45,466 nt of DNA from Candidatus Endomicrobium neocapritermitis (GCA_009778325.1 WRJZ01000031.1:1-45466), one strand, 5' to 3'. Shown: positions 10,701 to 18,493, counted from the first letter of the stretch. Notes: generated by a model not told the origin, from the sequence alone. Program-made: numbers and translations.

Positions 10701-13700
10701 GAGTCTGAAGCAGTTGCAAAAAGCTTCTGACAGGATTCTTATATGCTTCCAAATCTATCGGCGTTTTTACCTCTGCAAATAATGGAGAGCCTCCTATAAT
10801 TTCGGCATCATTCATGGAGCGGTCAACATAAGCTAAACTCAAAGGTTTATCCTTATCCGTACGCCCTTCTTGCTCTTTCCTTTTATTTATTGCTGCAGGT
10901 AAAGCTCCGTGCAGCATTCCGCTTATTAGTTCCCATTGTATTACATCTTTGCCTTTATCAGTTTTTTTAACATATTCCGAAGGTAATAATGCTATAAAAT
11001 TATTCGAAAGCTGTAATTTTTGTTCAGTAGTAAGGAGTTCTATTCTGCCTTTCAACTTCGATAAAGATTTATCATCTCCTTTTGATATTGCCTCCACTTC
11101 ATTCCATGTTATAAGAGGCTGTCCGTCTACAATAATAGAACCGCTCAAAGCATATAAAAGCGCCGCATTATTCATTACGTTTATAAAAGTAGAAAACATA
11201 TTAATATCTCTGTCCGGCGCAAAACCGTCTTTATTTTCATTCTTTGATATCTGCGTATCCATTATGTTCGGGATACCGTTTACATCACCAAATCCGCCGC
11301 CGCCTTGTCCTATATTTCTCCAGTTAGCGACTCCTACGTGAGCCAAAGAATCGGAAGACATTCTCCCGAGAATCTCCTCAAACTGCGGGGCAGATAACAA
11401 TGCCAAAGGCGCGTCCGCAGATGTTAAAACGTCAAAAATATTGCCGTTCAATATGCCTCTTAAAACCGCCATAGGCCAGTCTCTTACATTACCGTGTCCT
11501 AAAACTTTTCCTTCTACATATTCAAAACCGCCTTCTTCTTTTATCCTCATTGCGCTGGCACTGTTTTGCAATATGGCGTCAAACCCTATCTCATTAATAT
11601 TGGGATTGCCTGAAACAGTATTAAAGAAATGAGTAAACATCACGTCAAACGTATAAGGGCTTACAACATAAGCAGTTGACGGATTTTCCATATTTGCCAT
11701 ACTGTTTATTTGTATGTCAGGTCCGGTTGCTATACCCGCCCATATAGCAGCCAAAGCTCTTGGTAAATCATTAAGATCTTCGTCAGATATCAACTTAGCC
11801 TCGATAAAAGCTTCCAGCGCATCTTTCCACCTTGAAGCATTTCCTCCGGCCATTCTTACCGCACGGACAAGACCTTGTTCAATAAGTTTTTTCCCGCCAA
11901 CCGCATAATCTTTTAAGCTCTTTGAAGCTGCTTCCAATATTTTAGGAGTAACAGAATCTAACGGCATATTTAAACTTATAAATCTTGAAGCAAACTCTTC
12001 AATTGCCATAGAGTCTAAACCTAGATATTTTTTTAAGTCTTCCAACTTATTAATATTCGCGGAATAAGCAGTTTTCTTTATTTCCCAGTTTGCCTGCCTT
12101 TTTAAAAATAAAGTGGCAGCAAGAAAATTTTCCATAAAAAACGCTATATTATCACGCGTTATTTCTTGTTCTTTATAACCTGCTTCTTTCATCAACTTAG
12201 TAACGATTGCCAACTTTTTACGGGCATCGCCCTCTATGCTTATAACTTTATTCAGTTTTTTATTAGGATTTGACCTTTCTTCGTCATTCATTTGGGATTC
12301 TATTACTTTGATTATATCCAAGACTTTCCGATCAACATCAGAGGGAACAAGAATATTCCCGTTCTCATACCGAACAGGCATGTCTGTTATCAATTTACTC
12401 AAATTCTCTTTTGTGAGATAAGGCGCCCAGATTTCCGCGCTGTAAGGGCTCCAATTTTCTTCGGTAATAGTCTCTATTTTTCCTATTCCGTTTTCATCTA
12501 TAATTACATGACCGGTTTGCATTGTTTTAGCTATTTCCGACGGATCCATAGCCTTTATAACGTCTTCTATCACTTTAAGTCTGGTCTGTTCCTGAATATT
12601 TCCGATTTCTATCCATAAATTTTTTATTTTATCTTTAAGTTCTTTTTGATTTTCGGTAATTTGAGTATTCTGAACTTCAATATAAAGACTTGGAATTGAC
12701 ACTATTGTCTGGATTGTTTCCATTATTTGAAATAACGTCTTATATTTATCGCTGTCATCCTGTTTTTTTGCTTCTTCAAGCAAAGCAGCTGCCAACCGCG
12801 TAAACTCTTCTATTCTATTTAAAGAATAAACGATGTCATTCTTTGCCTTATCTATATCTGCTTTATTTTTCACTCTATATTGATCTAAATCATTTTTTAT
12901 TATTTTTAATGCATCATATTGTTCTGCTTTAAAGGTTACACCTACTTCTTTTTCTTTGGAATCAAAATTTCTTATATCTAGAGTTCCAAATATGAGTAAG
13001 CTTGCCATTAAAGCTTCCTGAGCGCCTGTGAAAAAAGATATTATAATAGCTATTGCCGAAACAACTACCCCTACTACTGCATATGCTTGCACGGCAGAAG
13101 CTTTCTTCGTAGTATCTACCGTTGTATTCGGCATTCCGGAAGCAATCAAACCGTCATTTATTCTATTGAATTCTGCTTCTTCCGAAATCTTTAGATCAAC
13201 GCCATAGGATTTCAAAAGGTTATTATATCTTCTTACCGTTTGTTCCTGAGTTTGTTCTTGGATGTTCTTTCCTATACTTCCTTTTTTTGTCTTTAGTACT
13301 CTTTCTATTTCTGCCCATCTGTATATCAGCTTACTGATTTCACTCAAAGGAGCAGCTTGCAGATCCGGGCGTAAATATAAGCGTGAACGCAGTTTTGAGT
13401 CATTGGTATTAAGAATTTCTCTTGCATTGTCATTCTCCAAACCTCTCAAAATGTGTCGTATATGATTTCTTATATATTCGCTTGAAAACGCTTCTTCTAC
13501 TTTAGCATATGAATTTACAACATGTATAAAGTTCACAAGGTCTATTATAGCCAGACCCCGTTTGTGAATATTCGTATAATCTATTGGCTTAAGGGCATTA
13601 TAATTATCAAGAGCCTTTGCCAAATTCAACAATATCTCAGGGACATTCGGCTTTCCGATTCCGGTTGACCTCAAAAATTTATCTGCTATATTGGATCTAC

Positions 13701-16197
13701 TAAAAGTACTTCTTAAAGTAGCCGCAAATTCTCCTTTGCCGAAAATGCTGCCTTTAATATGCGTTAACTCATGTTTTATCAGAATATTTTCTATTAAATT
13801 TGGATTTGATTTATGCAAAATCATTAATGCCAAAGCGTTTATTTCTATTCTTTTTACACCGTCTTTCAGAAATTCGGCAATATTCTTCATGCGCGGAATG
13901 TTAACTATTTCTACACCGCTAAGCTCCGGATATGTTTTTTTAAGATACTTTATAAATGCTTCTGCTGCATCTTTTTGAGCTGGAGTGTTAGCATCATGCT
14001 TTTCTAGATCATTTGCCTCATCTAAAGCATCCTTAATCTTATCCGCATTATCTATTTGTTGTTTGAATAATAGTGTTATTACAGTATGCACAACAGATAA
14101 TGTAAAAATGGTAAGTATCAATACCTGAGTCGGAATAGTTATAAAAAAACTTGCGATTATTATTGTAAAAATCGAAGTCGGGGCGCCAATCAATACATTT
14201 ACAATACTTCCGTTCTCACTATATGATTCAACTTTTTCTACATTATATGGCTGAATATCAAAAACGCCGTCATTTGTTACTGTAAATGTTTTGGATTCTT
14301 TTTCATATTCTGCATCTACCCTATAATTACCGGTTTCCAAAACCTCTATATTTGCAATTTTAAAACCCGGCAATGTAAGTTGTATCTTTTCTTTTACATA
14401 AAGAAATTGCGAATTAATAACTTTAAGCATTGCAGACGCCAATTCTTCGCGGGATACTTTAGAAATATCAACGCCATGCTCTTTTGCCGTTTCGCTAATC
14501 ACATCCAAAATACCTTTTGGGAAATAAACGCTTAATGCCGCTCCTAAACTCTTGTCAGAGAACTCAAAAGCCTCTGAAGGCAACACTTTCTGAAAAGTAT
14601 TTTTCTGAATATATTTGGAAATCCTTACGACGTCTTCGGCGAATAATTTATCGGCAAGGGCCGCGTCCTGCGTTACATTCGGGGTTATTACCACATAACT
14701 CTGGCGGGCGTTTTGCAAAACTCTTGACACGCCTTGAGTATGGAACCCTCCCGTTACGACTACTTCCACTTCTTTGGCGTTCGCAAGAAGTTTGGCAATA
14801 TCGGTCATAATCATATCTTTTGAAAACGTCATATTCGGATCGTTGGTTTTAGGAAGCGAGCCTTTTACATTGTTTATAAAAATTTTGTCTCTTTCGAAAT
14901 TAACTTTATAAAAACTTTCAAACAAAGAGTAATACTGTTCCAGCCCGGGAAGTTCGGACATTCTTGTATATTTTGTCCACAAAGCTTTAAAATTAGGCAA
15001 CTCCCTCTCGAAATACTGATATTCCGGAGCGGTAATTTTATTTTCGAGGAAACCTTCCATTAAGTCTATAAAGCTGTTCAAATAAAGAAGTTCCTTTTCT
15101 TTATTGGTTGTTGCCGCATTGTTTCTTACTTCCCAAAGCAGCGCTCTTTCTTCATTTACAAGATTAATCGGATTTATCGCCTGATTAAGACTTATAAATT
15201 GCAAAAATTTGGCAAGCTCTGAATACTTTCCGCCGTAATTTCCTTTATTATAAATTTCCGCAAGTTTAAAATAGAATACTCCTTCGGTTTCCGGTTTTGA
15301 ATGGTAATCTATTAACTCTTTATATTGCGAATAAGGAAGTTCTGATTTAAGCTCTTCTATAAAACTTGCTATCTGTGAGTTAATTCTGTTTTTATTGAGT
15401 TTGTTCTGAACGTTCATGATATCGGACAATAAAGTTATCGAAGGATAAAAACCAAAATACACGTTTTGCCTCTGTGCCTTTTTAATCAGGAAAGAGAAAT
15501 ATCTCTCAAAAGAAAGCTGGCCGCTTTTATATTTATTTACAACAGAGTCAATCCTTTTGCTTTCTTTGCCGTAATGCTGGCTTGTCAAATACGAAAGAAT
15601 CATCCTGATTTCCGGAAACAGTGATTTTATTTCGTCCTTTTGCGAATCTATTGTTATAAGCCTGTGGAAATTTTCAAGATAAGTTTCTCTGTCTTCGATT
15701 CCTTTAAGTATGTTTGTTTTTCCCGAATTAACGGAAAACAATTCCGAACCCGTCAAAATGCCTTTTGAAAGAAGAGAATTCACTATCGCACTTTTTAAAC
15801 CTTCATCTGAAATATTTGCCAGCCACGAAGTATCGACATCGCCGGCCGCGCCTTCAACATATATTTTGGTTACTTTATATTTTGAATCTAAAAAGGAGAG
15901 AATATTTGCTATATTTCTCTGGGTTTCCTCGTGGGCATGCAAATCCTGAATTTGAACAATAACTTTATCGCTGTTAAAATTTACGGAATCCGTAACCCTT
16001 CCCATATTAAAAGGAATTACAAAATTTGAAGGATTTAAAGCCGGAGAAGTATTAACCGTTTGAAGTACTGGAGCCGCGCTTTGAGCGAAAACCGCGGAAG
16101 TAAAGCCGCTTGTAGCAAAAATAGAAAAAATAAAACAAGCCAGCGTAACTACCGAAACAATTTTTTTGTAATTTAGCATCTTAATAATCTTTGACAT
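4717..16197 (-). CDS. Giant exported multidomain protein (3,826 aa) with embedded phosphohexomutase module
   Basis: One open frame, no frameshift. Residues 1-39 form a signal peptide (Lys-rich start, hydrophobic core, AVFA^QS). Residues about 60-510 contain QIQDLHAHEETQ (82), YVEGAAGD (114), KGIEDRETY (166) and VVVTGGFHTQGV (477), resembling a TraB/ChaN-like fold (tentative). Hydrophobic segments lie at about 669-715, 1037-1072 and possibly near 1815. HELTH at 809-813 fits a zinc-peptidase HExxH. Residues 2045-2900 hold the phosphohexomutase signature in order: FGTAGIR (2049), SASHS (2221), DPDIDR (2446), EESNG (2658), RPSGT (2852). The remaining about 900 C-terminal residues are unrecognised. 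The block coding for about 1850-3090 is visibly G+C-rich. GGGGGA precedes the ATG. Substrate and location unknown; secreted or envelope-anchored by inference. Confidence 0.9.
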   Translation of the reverse strand: MSKIIKMLNYKKIVSVVTLACFIFSIFATSGFTSAVFAQSAAPVLQTVNTSPALNPSNFVIPFNMGRVTDSVNFNSDKVIVQIQDLHAHEETQRNIANILSFLDSKYKVTKIYVEGAAGDVDTSWLANISDEGLKSAIVNSLLSKGILTGSELFSVNSGKTNILKGIEDRETYLENFHRLITIDSQKDEIKSLFPEIRMILSYLTSQHYGKESKRIDSVVNKYKSGQLSFERYFSFLIKKAQRQNVYFGFYPSITLLSDIMNVQNKLNKNRINSQIASFIEELKSELPYSQYKELIDYHSKPETEGVFYFKLAEIYNKGNYGGKYSELAKFLQFISLNQAINPINLVNEERALLWEVRNNAATTNKEKELLYLNSFIDLMEGFLENKITAPEYQYFERELPNFKALWTKYTRMSELPGLEQYYSLFESFYKVNFERDKIFINNVKGSLPKTNDPNMTFSKDMIMTDIAKLLANAKEVEVVVTGGFHTQGVSRVLQNARQSYVVITPNVTQDAALADKLFAEDVVRISKYIQKNTFQKVLPSEAFEFSDKSLGAALSVYFPKGILDVISETAKEHGVDISKVSREELASAMLKVINSQFLYVKEKIQLTLPGFKIANIEVLETGNYRVDAEYEKESKTFTVTNDGVFDIQPYNVEKVESYSENGSIVNVLIGAPTSIFTIIIASFFITIPTQVLILTIFTLSVVHTVITLLFKQQIDNADKIKDALDEANDLEKHDANTPAQKDAAEAFIKYLKKTYPELSGVEIVNIPRMKNIAEFLKDGVKRIEINALALMILHKSNPNLIENILIKHELTHIKGSIFGKGEFAATLRSTFSRSNIADKFLRSTGIGKPNVPEILLNLAKALDNYNALKPIDYTNIHKRGLAIIDLVNFIHVVNSYAKVEEAFSSEYIRNHIRHILRGLENDNAREILNTNDSKLRSRLYLRPDLQAAPLSEISKLIYRWAEIERVLKTKKGSIGKNIQEQTQEQTVRRYNNLLKSYGVDLKISEEAEFNRINDGLIASGMPNTTVDTTKKASAVQAYAVVGVVVSAIAIIISFFTGAQEALMASLLIFGTLDIRNFDSKEKEVGVTFKAEQYDALKIIKNDLDQYRVKNKADIDKAKNDIVYSLNRIEEFTRLAAALLEEAKKQDDSDKYKTLFQIMETIQTIVSIPSLYIEVQNTQITENQKELKDKIKNLWIEIGNIQEQTRLKVIEDVIKAMDPSEIAKTMQTGHVIIDENGIGKIETITEENWSPYSAEIWAPYLTKENLSKLITDMPVRYENGNILVPSDVDRKVLDIIKVIESQMNDEERSNPNKKLNKVISIEGDARKKLAIVTKLMKEAGYKEQEITRDNIAFFMENFLAATLFLKRQANWEIKKTAYSANINKLEDLKKYLGLDSMAIEEFASRFISLNMPLDSVTPKILEAASKSLKDYAVGGKKLIEQGLVRAVRMAGGNASRWKDALEAFIEAKLISDEDLNDLPRALAAIWAGIATGPDIQINSMANMENPSTAYVVSPYTFDVMFTHFFNTVSGNPNINEIGFDAILQNSASAMRIKEEGGFEYVEGKVLGHGNVRDWPMAVLRGILNGNIFDVLTSADAPLALLSAPQFEEILGRMSSDSLAHVGVANWRNIGQGGGGFGDVNGIPNIMDTQISKNENKDGFAPDRDINMFSTFINVMNNAALLYALSGSIIVDGQPLITWNEVEAISKGDDKSLSKLKGRIELLTTEQKLQLSNNFIALLPSEYVKKTDKGKDVIQWELISGMLHGALPAAINKRKEQEGRTDKDKPLSLAYVDRSMNDAEIIGGSPLFAEVKTPIDLEAYKNPVRSFLQLLQTQGLIYFSGLVGVVTGNIIQKSVTGMMHKIGVRQESPSERLIEMVEQQQTGAQVLAGIADVQIRQYELRVAKVDLAELMADTDMDLEERQDALVALSEKLNYNIKIAADQQEVFNWLMVSKSLYAQEVAELLLESHKGSWTGSKLVEAEFANMQTFAQGKIDRGEMPASKLGDVAKAKAFALEWLNEPKIPIYVKQGIVRAMLEGRHDDLMYAFAAGWREFGTAGIRNQATNSSFDGVQLLELEQFAQDPYAPILMGPNTINAITLLQQTATVKAMVAALQDYVRANPDATKVKLSDLLPLSQLYKQAAKKPAIPDVTIQLTNKFKEDIRAGKVTFAYDSRLNGAIYAHMLTADLLSAGVKVDMFDKVAGMPSLVYAASRLGSMFGFLISASHSEPNYNGFKFVIGYLMSQVDPSFQQTIMAFRNLVEYQHINLDLAQPAADINAQIRNSAGNLMWLGDEHAPAGFDNLGSVARQNFYKEYYEHLSKRSPIALLENLPKEQQDKIAGMRNNMKILYSAFNGAGAADAGDFAGFLGRMGYKSVDLVKRQTERVDGRFKAFIKGWKLGMPDPGSVDACVVSMLDYLLQEAGQDLKKFDKALRKLDEQEVFIATDPDIDRASMGFVAAVKTSDSQAGNTKQRLKDSLAAYLTSIGHPEAKIAQKLAAVDRLLQDKQMITANDAWMMLAYNKLENLKKQDNLSKDKLYVIIKSHVTTSGLEDIANYYRNQGYHVSSVDTYVGFTLLAERADKLMQFSRAAWAARRLLELGDARAPWAAQVLPLFEEAYTPVKGQIPEIDEVMNMARKANVDRTALLNQLSLVSNLDIICGVEESNGYGEFGETSQEQLSNERVLELLNESKNDLRTAFIRLGEESVKVINEHVREKDGSLAAYKFLEQAVLLKLYNQTLYDNYLEMWKAAGRVTLTQNDYIRYRGAAGVAMKVETIQAIEKTLAYIAMRAHDLGNEVTFFGGKYKLQKGAEDVVIYRDWKYDNNYLGFPEEGIRFNVEREYKGMKYQIVTTFRPSGTGTENRDYNWALGILPQDSAGMSDTDMEKYLEGAKVVLAEAAADFYGDEQAKPGERQGLLMRMAVPSEEDKKKAQEQKEGIFKIIFEDVLDDGKNLMKLSQAEQQLATLAEQYALAARALKGKIGAEEKKAYDDKLKKTQEDNRNAWAEYLTSTDAKAYPAESTVGFYVDGKEVARVPRAMAAAWAASLSGYLATLVPQNAKVVACEILDVALMVGKATGKQAVEAPIWITEVQAGPESTESSSIIAAATKQLVNFDDIINAIGKAIAKLLRINLNTTTISAYYPAIIGYADILAYREYPADSDAVYKNMIEKSKLGKRVIGVMPYGENAANDIAKYFPDKSTSKSLDIIPTGIMGKTGLIHIYKYSITTDAGVVIDLYFYNADGAEAEFEALKYTLKYLKNDENVLAGIVEVDFNSKKADNITYGELIAEFSEAVVIARTVNDTDKDLAKKALFPFVTGDLDEMDKLAKFEEKLRGIRDGDDMRNGRNGSTTVNVSQLSQKGIFVAPEYKNIANFIVEIDVEAYKANEKELRKFIVAGHAKNKNVIIRLKADNLDQARKSFSVVRDELKNLKANLDDLDDSDLKRLGISRDVYTKAIVNGRGIDGVIFDFRSLEKSDIEKVATEATGIDGIVKGEHNIDAVLAVETEHYNNGFSIRGIRNLNDLLAAEIGQRDETLNDNTFEPDAVAKQIITALESGKEMIIIRSEVIETLKKNGIYFDFDAFLMGIITKWISFVKSTPEDRYRSGRKAGLFEKNILEGKINPVGENEIKLYEILNEMEKINFKDFELSKFATVVDILNTPKTRSLLNDINNSNVDVERIFNEAKGYLRGALERMQANADERAQGKKSFAVKTDADIYRSMLVERRMRDLRVRGFIVFKGDVKEYAGENVESITTAIKCIKKDKAMTSEDQRNIINLLTFAVESPKTDEYNKSIALEYLLEFLGTYGTETGKLDKVYKVMTKEDINAILKSA
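6900..10670 (-). other. G+C-rich block inside the giant gene carrying the phosphohexomutase module
   Basis: Base composition changes abruptly near 10670 and near 6900. As a hand count, bases 8401-8460 have 40 G/C of 60, whereas 12301-12360 in the same gene have 21 of 60. The block covers residues about 1850-3090, which includes all five phosphohexomutase motifs. The reading frame continues through both boundaries. A fused, horizontally acquired domain is the simplest reading; local codon selection is the alternative. Confidence 0.75.
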
Positions 16198-16237
16198 CTT
16201 CTTTTCCCCCTATCGGAATTATATTTTGCAAAAGAAA

Positions 16238-16265
16238 ACACCCTGTCTATGATAAGACAGGGTGT
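16238..16265 (-). terminator. Terminator hairpin overlapping the stop codon of the small exported protein
   Basis: Perfect 10-bp stem ACACCCTGTC/GACAGGGTGT with an 8-nt loop, followed on the minus strand by TTTTCTTTT. The stop codon of the upstream gene (16247-16249) lies at the edge of the loop, so the last codons (T-H-P-V-L-S) are part of the hairpin. It separates this gene from the giant gene 40 bp further on. Confidence 0.75.
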
Positions 16266-16741
16266 GTATTTATTAAGTAATTCAATGACGCTTCGCAATT
16301 ATCTTTTTTTCTTATAGATAAAATGAGCATGCTTATAAAAAGAATCATCCAGCCCAAAGAAATAAAATTGCCGTCTCCCGTAACTTTTGACACATGAATA
16401 TCTTTTTGTATATCAAAAGTCAAAGGAATTCCCGGCAAAAGATTAGTTTTAAAAGTTTTCTGAATGCCGCTGTCGGATATTATCGCTTTGCCGTTCAAAT
16501 TATTTTCATTTTCGTGTTTTGGCGGAACTTCTTTTTTGGGAGAGGTTTTTGCAATATCCAAAAAATCCTGCAGCACAACATTGACCATGTCAAAAGCGGC
16601 TTTAGAAACCGACGCGTAATAGCCTGATATGCCGCTATTTACGCATAAAGACGTAACCTCTTTTATACTCACGCTTCTTGCCAAACAAGGAAAAATTATA
16701 AAAGAAGCCATAATAATTGACACAATCTTCTTTATTTTCAT
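16247..16741 (-). CDS. Small exported or membrane protein of unknown function
   Basis: 164 residues from the ATG at 16741; a TTG two codons earlier (16747) is an alternative start. The N-terminus is a signal peptide (KIKKIVSIIMASFIIFPCLA). A polar Lys/Asn-rich middle follows, then one hydrophobic segment (SLGWMILFISMLIL, about residues 128-142) with basic residues after it, so it could be anchored at both ends or be C-terminally anchored after signal cleavage. No family recognised. It is the gene immediately upstream of the giant exported protein in the same direction, but a terminator lies between them. No clear Shine-Dalgarno is seen. Confidence 0.6.
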   Translation of the reverse strand: MKIKKIVSIIMASFIIFPCLARSVSIKEVTSLCVNSGISGYYASVSKAAFDMVNVVLQDFLDIAKTSPKKEVPPKHENENNLNGKAIISDSGIQKTFKTNLLPGIPLTFDIQKDIHVSKVTGDGNFISLGWMILFISMLILSIRKKDNCEASLNYLINTHPVLS

Positions 16742-16753
16742 AACCAAAATTAT

Positions 16754-16788
16754 ACATTAGAAAATAAAAATATAAATGACTCTAATGT
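16754..16788. repeat. 8-bp inverted repeat between hipA and the small exported gene
   Basis: ACATTAGA (16754-16761) and TCTAATGT (16781-16788) are perfect inverted copies around an A+T-rich 19-bp spacer. The position fits either a weak terminator for hipA or an operator for the downstream gene; a TATAAT hexamer on the minus strand lies at 16749-16754. Function undecided. Confidence 0.4.
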
Positions 16789-16803
16789 GAAAAAATTGTG
16801 AAA

Positions 16804-18054
16804 TTATTTGAATGTATTATGGACAATGAAACAATTATTGTCTATTACTTTTGACAACTTCGCAATAAGAGATTTATCATTTTCTTTTATATTGATTTTT
16901 TCTATTTCTTCGGTCAATAATTTTGGAAGCAAATCAGCAAACTCCATAAACTCGGCTTTTAAAAGGCTTAAAGAATAACCTATCTTTTCACATAATGATT
17001 TCCAGCTATCCAAACTAATTCGTTGTTTTTCATAGAAGGCGTCTATCTTCATGGCCATTTTTTTACTTAATTTAGGATATACCTCCGTTGAAACTAAATC
17101 ATAAGCCGGAGATATGTCAATATTATTATCGTTATACAATAAAGAAAAATTTTTCGCGTGCGCATCGTTATTGCCGATTAAAAAATTAAACATTATAGTT
17201 TTCATTACTATATTTCTATTTTTTGCCGGAGTTGACGTTTGATTTAGCAATTCAAAACAGTCTTTTATAGACGGACCGCCTTCCGCCTGATATTTATTAA
17301 TGCTTAAAATTCCTAAAGCCTGGCAAAAATCCTCCTGATGAATTCTTTTCACCGCGCCGTTTTTTATTTCCCTGTCATACCTCTCGATTAATAAATAGCT
17401 GATATCTTTTGCCTGCTCTATTGAAACTTCGGGAGCCGCAACGCCAACTGCTTTTGCAAGTTTCATACACAAGTATTCATTCAACACAATGTCGTCAAAA
17501 TTTTCAGACATGGGTTTTACTATATGAGTAGTGGGCGTATGGTTTTTAGGCAGACATATTTTACCGTCGATAATGCTTATGCATGATTTATTCTGAGCGC
17601 CGGCCAAGGAAAGTCTTATGTCGTTTGTTTCATCCGCGAAAAAAGGTTTTTCCGGAAGTTCTTTTAAATGTTCGAAAAAAGACTCTTCGGTTTGACAATG
17701 CCCTTCAAGCTTTATAAAGGTTGATTTTTCTAAAGGCTCGTCTATTGAAGTTAGAGAAACTGCTCCGGCGCAATCGCGTCCTATAGCTTTTAACATCGAA
17801 AAATCATTGTTGCGGCTTATGCCGAATATTTGACCGATCCGTTTTCTTGTTTTTTCGCTTTCGGGAAGCAATCCGTTAAAATACGGCCTGCATTCTTTTT
17901 CGTTAAATACTTTCTTCTCAATAGGAAGGCTTTTTGATATTTGAAAATTTGCGTTATCCGAATAAGAAAATTTTAATCTCCCGTTTTCGTCCTGCTCTAA
18001 AAAACCTGCTTCTTCTCCGCACAGACGGACAGAAAGTATTTTATCTTTATTCAT
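16804..18054 (-). CDS. hipA: HipA-type serine/threonine kinase toxin
   Basis: 416 residues, close to the usual length of HipA toxins, which phosphorylate glutamyl-tRNA synthetase or related targets and induce growth arrest. Features: N-terminal couple-HipA domain; SLAGAQNKS at 149-157, matching the Gly-rich loop and its regulatory serine; HIVKP with the ATP-binding lysine at 180; LIERYDR near 223; GNNDAHAKN at 294-302 (catalytic Asp297, Asn302); and SPAYDLVS with the metal-binding Asp319. All kinase residues appear intact, so it should be active. AAAAGGA precedes the ATG. It follows hipB on the same strand, but a 100-bp palindromic repeat separates the two genes. Confidence 0.95.
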   Translation of the reverse strand: MNKDKILSVRLCGEEAGFLEQDENGRLKFSYSDNANFQISKSLPIEKKVFNEKECRPYFNGLLPESEKTRKRIGQIFGISRNNDFSMLKAIGRDCAGAVSLTSIDEPLEKSTFIKLEGHCQTEESFFEHLKELPEKPFFADETNDIRLSLAGAQNKSCISIIDGKICLPKNHTPTTHIVKPMSENFDDIVLNEYLCMKLAKAVGVAAPEVSIEQAKDISYLLIERYDREIKNGAVKRIHQEDFCQALGILSINKYQAEGGPSIKDCFELLNQTSTPAKNRNIVMKTIMFNFLIGNNDAHAKNFSLLYNDNNIDISPAYDLVSTEVYPKLSKKMAMKIDAFYEKQRISLDSWKSLCEKIGYSLSLLKAEFMEFADLLPKLLTEEIEKINIKENDKSLIAKLSKVIDNNCFIVHNTFK

Positions 18055-18068
18055 ATATATCCTTTTTT

Positions 18069-18167
18069 AGAAGCTCGGCAGCTCGGAAGTTTAGAAGCCC
18101 GGAGAAGCTCTGGTCGTTTTGTCTTTGTTTTTTGCTGTTACCGAACTGCTGAGCTTCCGAGCTTCTG
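18069..18167. repeat. Palindromic repeat family A, copy 2 (between hipB and hipA)
   Basis: About 99 bp. One end reads AGAAGCTCGGCAGCTCGG and the other CCGAACTGCTGAGC...CTTCT, largely complementary. The core GGAGAAGCTCTGGTCG then TTTTGTCTTT is shared with the other A copies. It fills almost the whole space between antitoxin and toxin genes, where a transcript hairpin could lower hipA expression relative to hipB. Confidence 0.85.
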
Positions 18168-18171
18168 CCTT

Positions 18172-18381
18172 TCATGCTTTTCCTAAGTCAATATTTACGC
18201 CAAGCATATTGAGAATCCTTATAGTTTTACCTAAAGATGCCGTTTCTTTACCGTTTTCAAGTTCAATAAGGAAACGCACACCAACTCCGCTTGCCCCTGC
18301 TAACATAGCCTGAGTTAAATTTTGAGATTTTCTTGTCTCTCTTATAAACTTTCCTAAAGTTTTTGTATCTTTTATAATCAT
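18172..18381 (-). CDS. hipB: HipB-type antitoxin, Cro/CI helix-turn-helix
   Basis: 69 residues from the ATG at 18381 (MIIKDTKTLGKFIRETRKSQ). The sequence is a single XRE-family helix-turn-helix: LGKFIRETRKSQNLTQ, then the recognition region AGASGVGVRFLIELENGK. HipB proteins neutralise HipA and repress the operon. A longer frame starts at 18471, but its extra 30 codons run through the promoter and operator and begin upstream of the -10 box, so they cannot be transcribed from that promoter. GGGGATC precedes 18381. It is upstream of hipA, the usual order for this family. Confidence 0.92.
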   Translation of the reverse strand: MIIKDTKTLGKFIRETRKSQNLTQAMLAGASGVGVRFLIELENGKETASLGKTIRILNMLGVNIDLGKA

Positions 18382-18422
18382 TTGATCCCCAAATGTAGTT
18401 TTTTTATAAAACCCCAATAAAT

Positions 18423-18493
18423 AATATTCCCGAGCGGTAATATTTAAACATTTTTTGCATATTAATGTCAATATCTTACCGCTCGGGAATATT
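18423..18493 (-). promoter_or_regulatory. hipBA promoter flanked by 18-bp inverted operators
   Basis: TTGACA (18466-18471), 17-bp spacer, TTTAAA (18443-18448) on the minus strand. Two perfect 18-bp inverted arms surround it: AATATTCCCGAGCGGTAA at 18423-18440 and its reverse complement at 18476-18493. One arm lies over the expected transcription start and the other upstream of the -35 box, as expected for an autoregulated toxin-antitoxin operon with HipB bound at both sites. Confidence 0.85.

Noticed and set aside
18172-18471. Longer 99-residue version of the antitoxin
   Set aside because: The extra N-terminal codons cross the operator and begin upstream of the -10 box; the shorter product starts at the conserved domain and has its own ribosome site.
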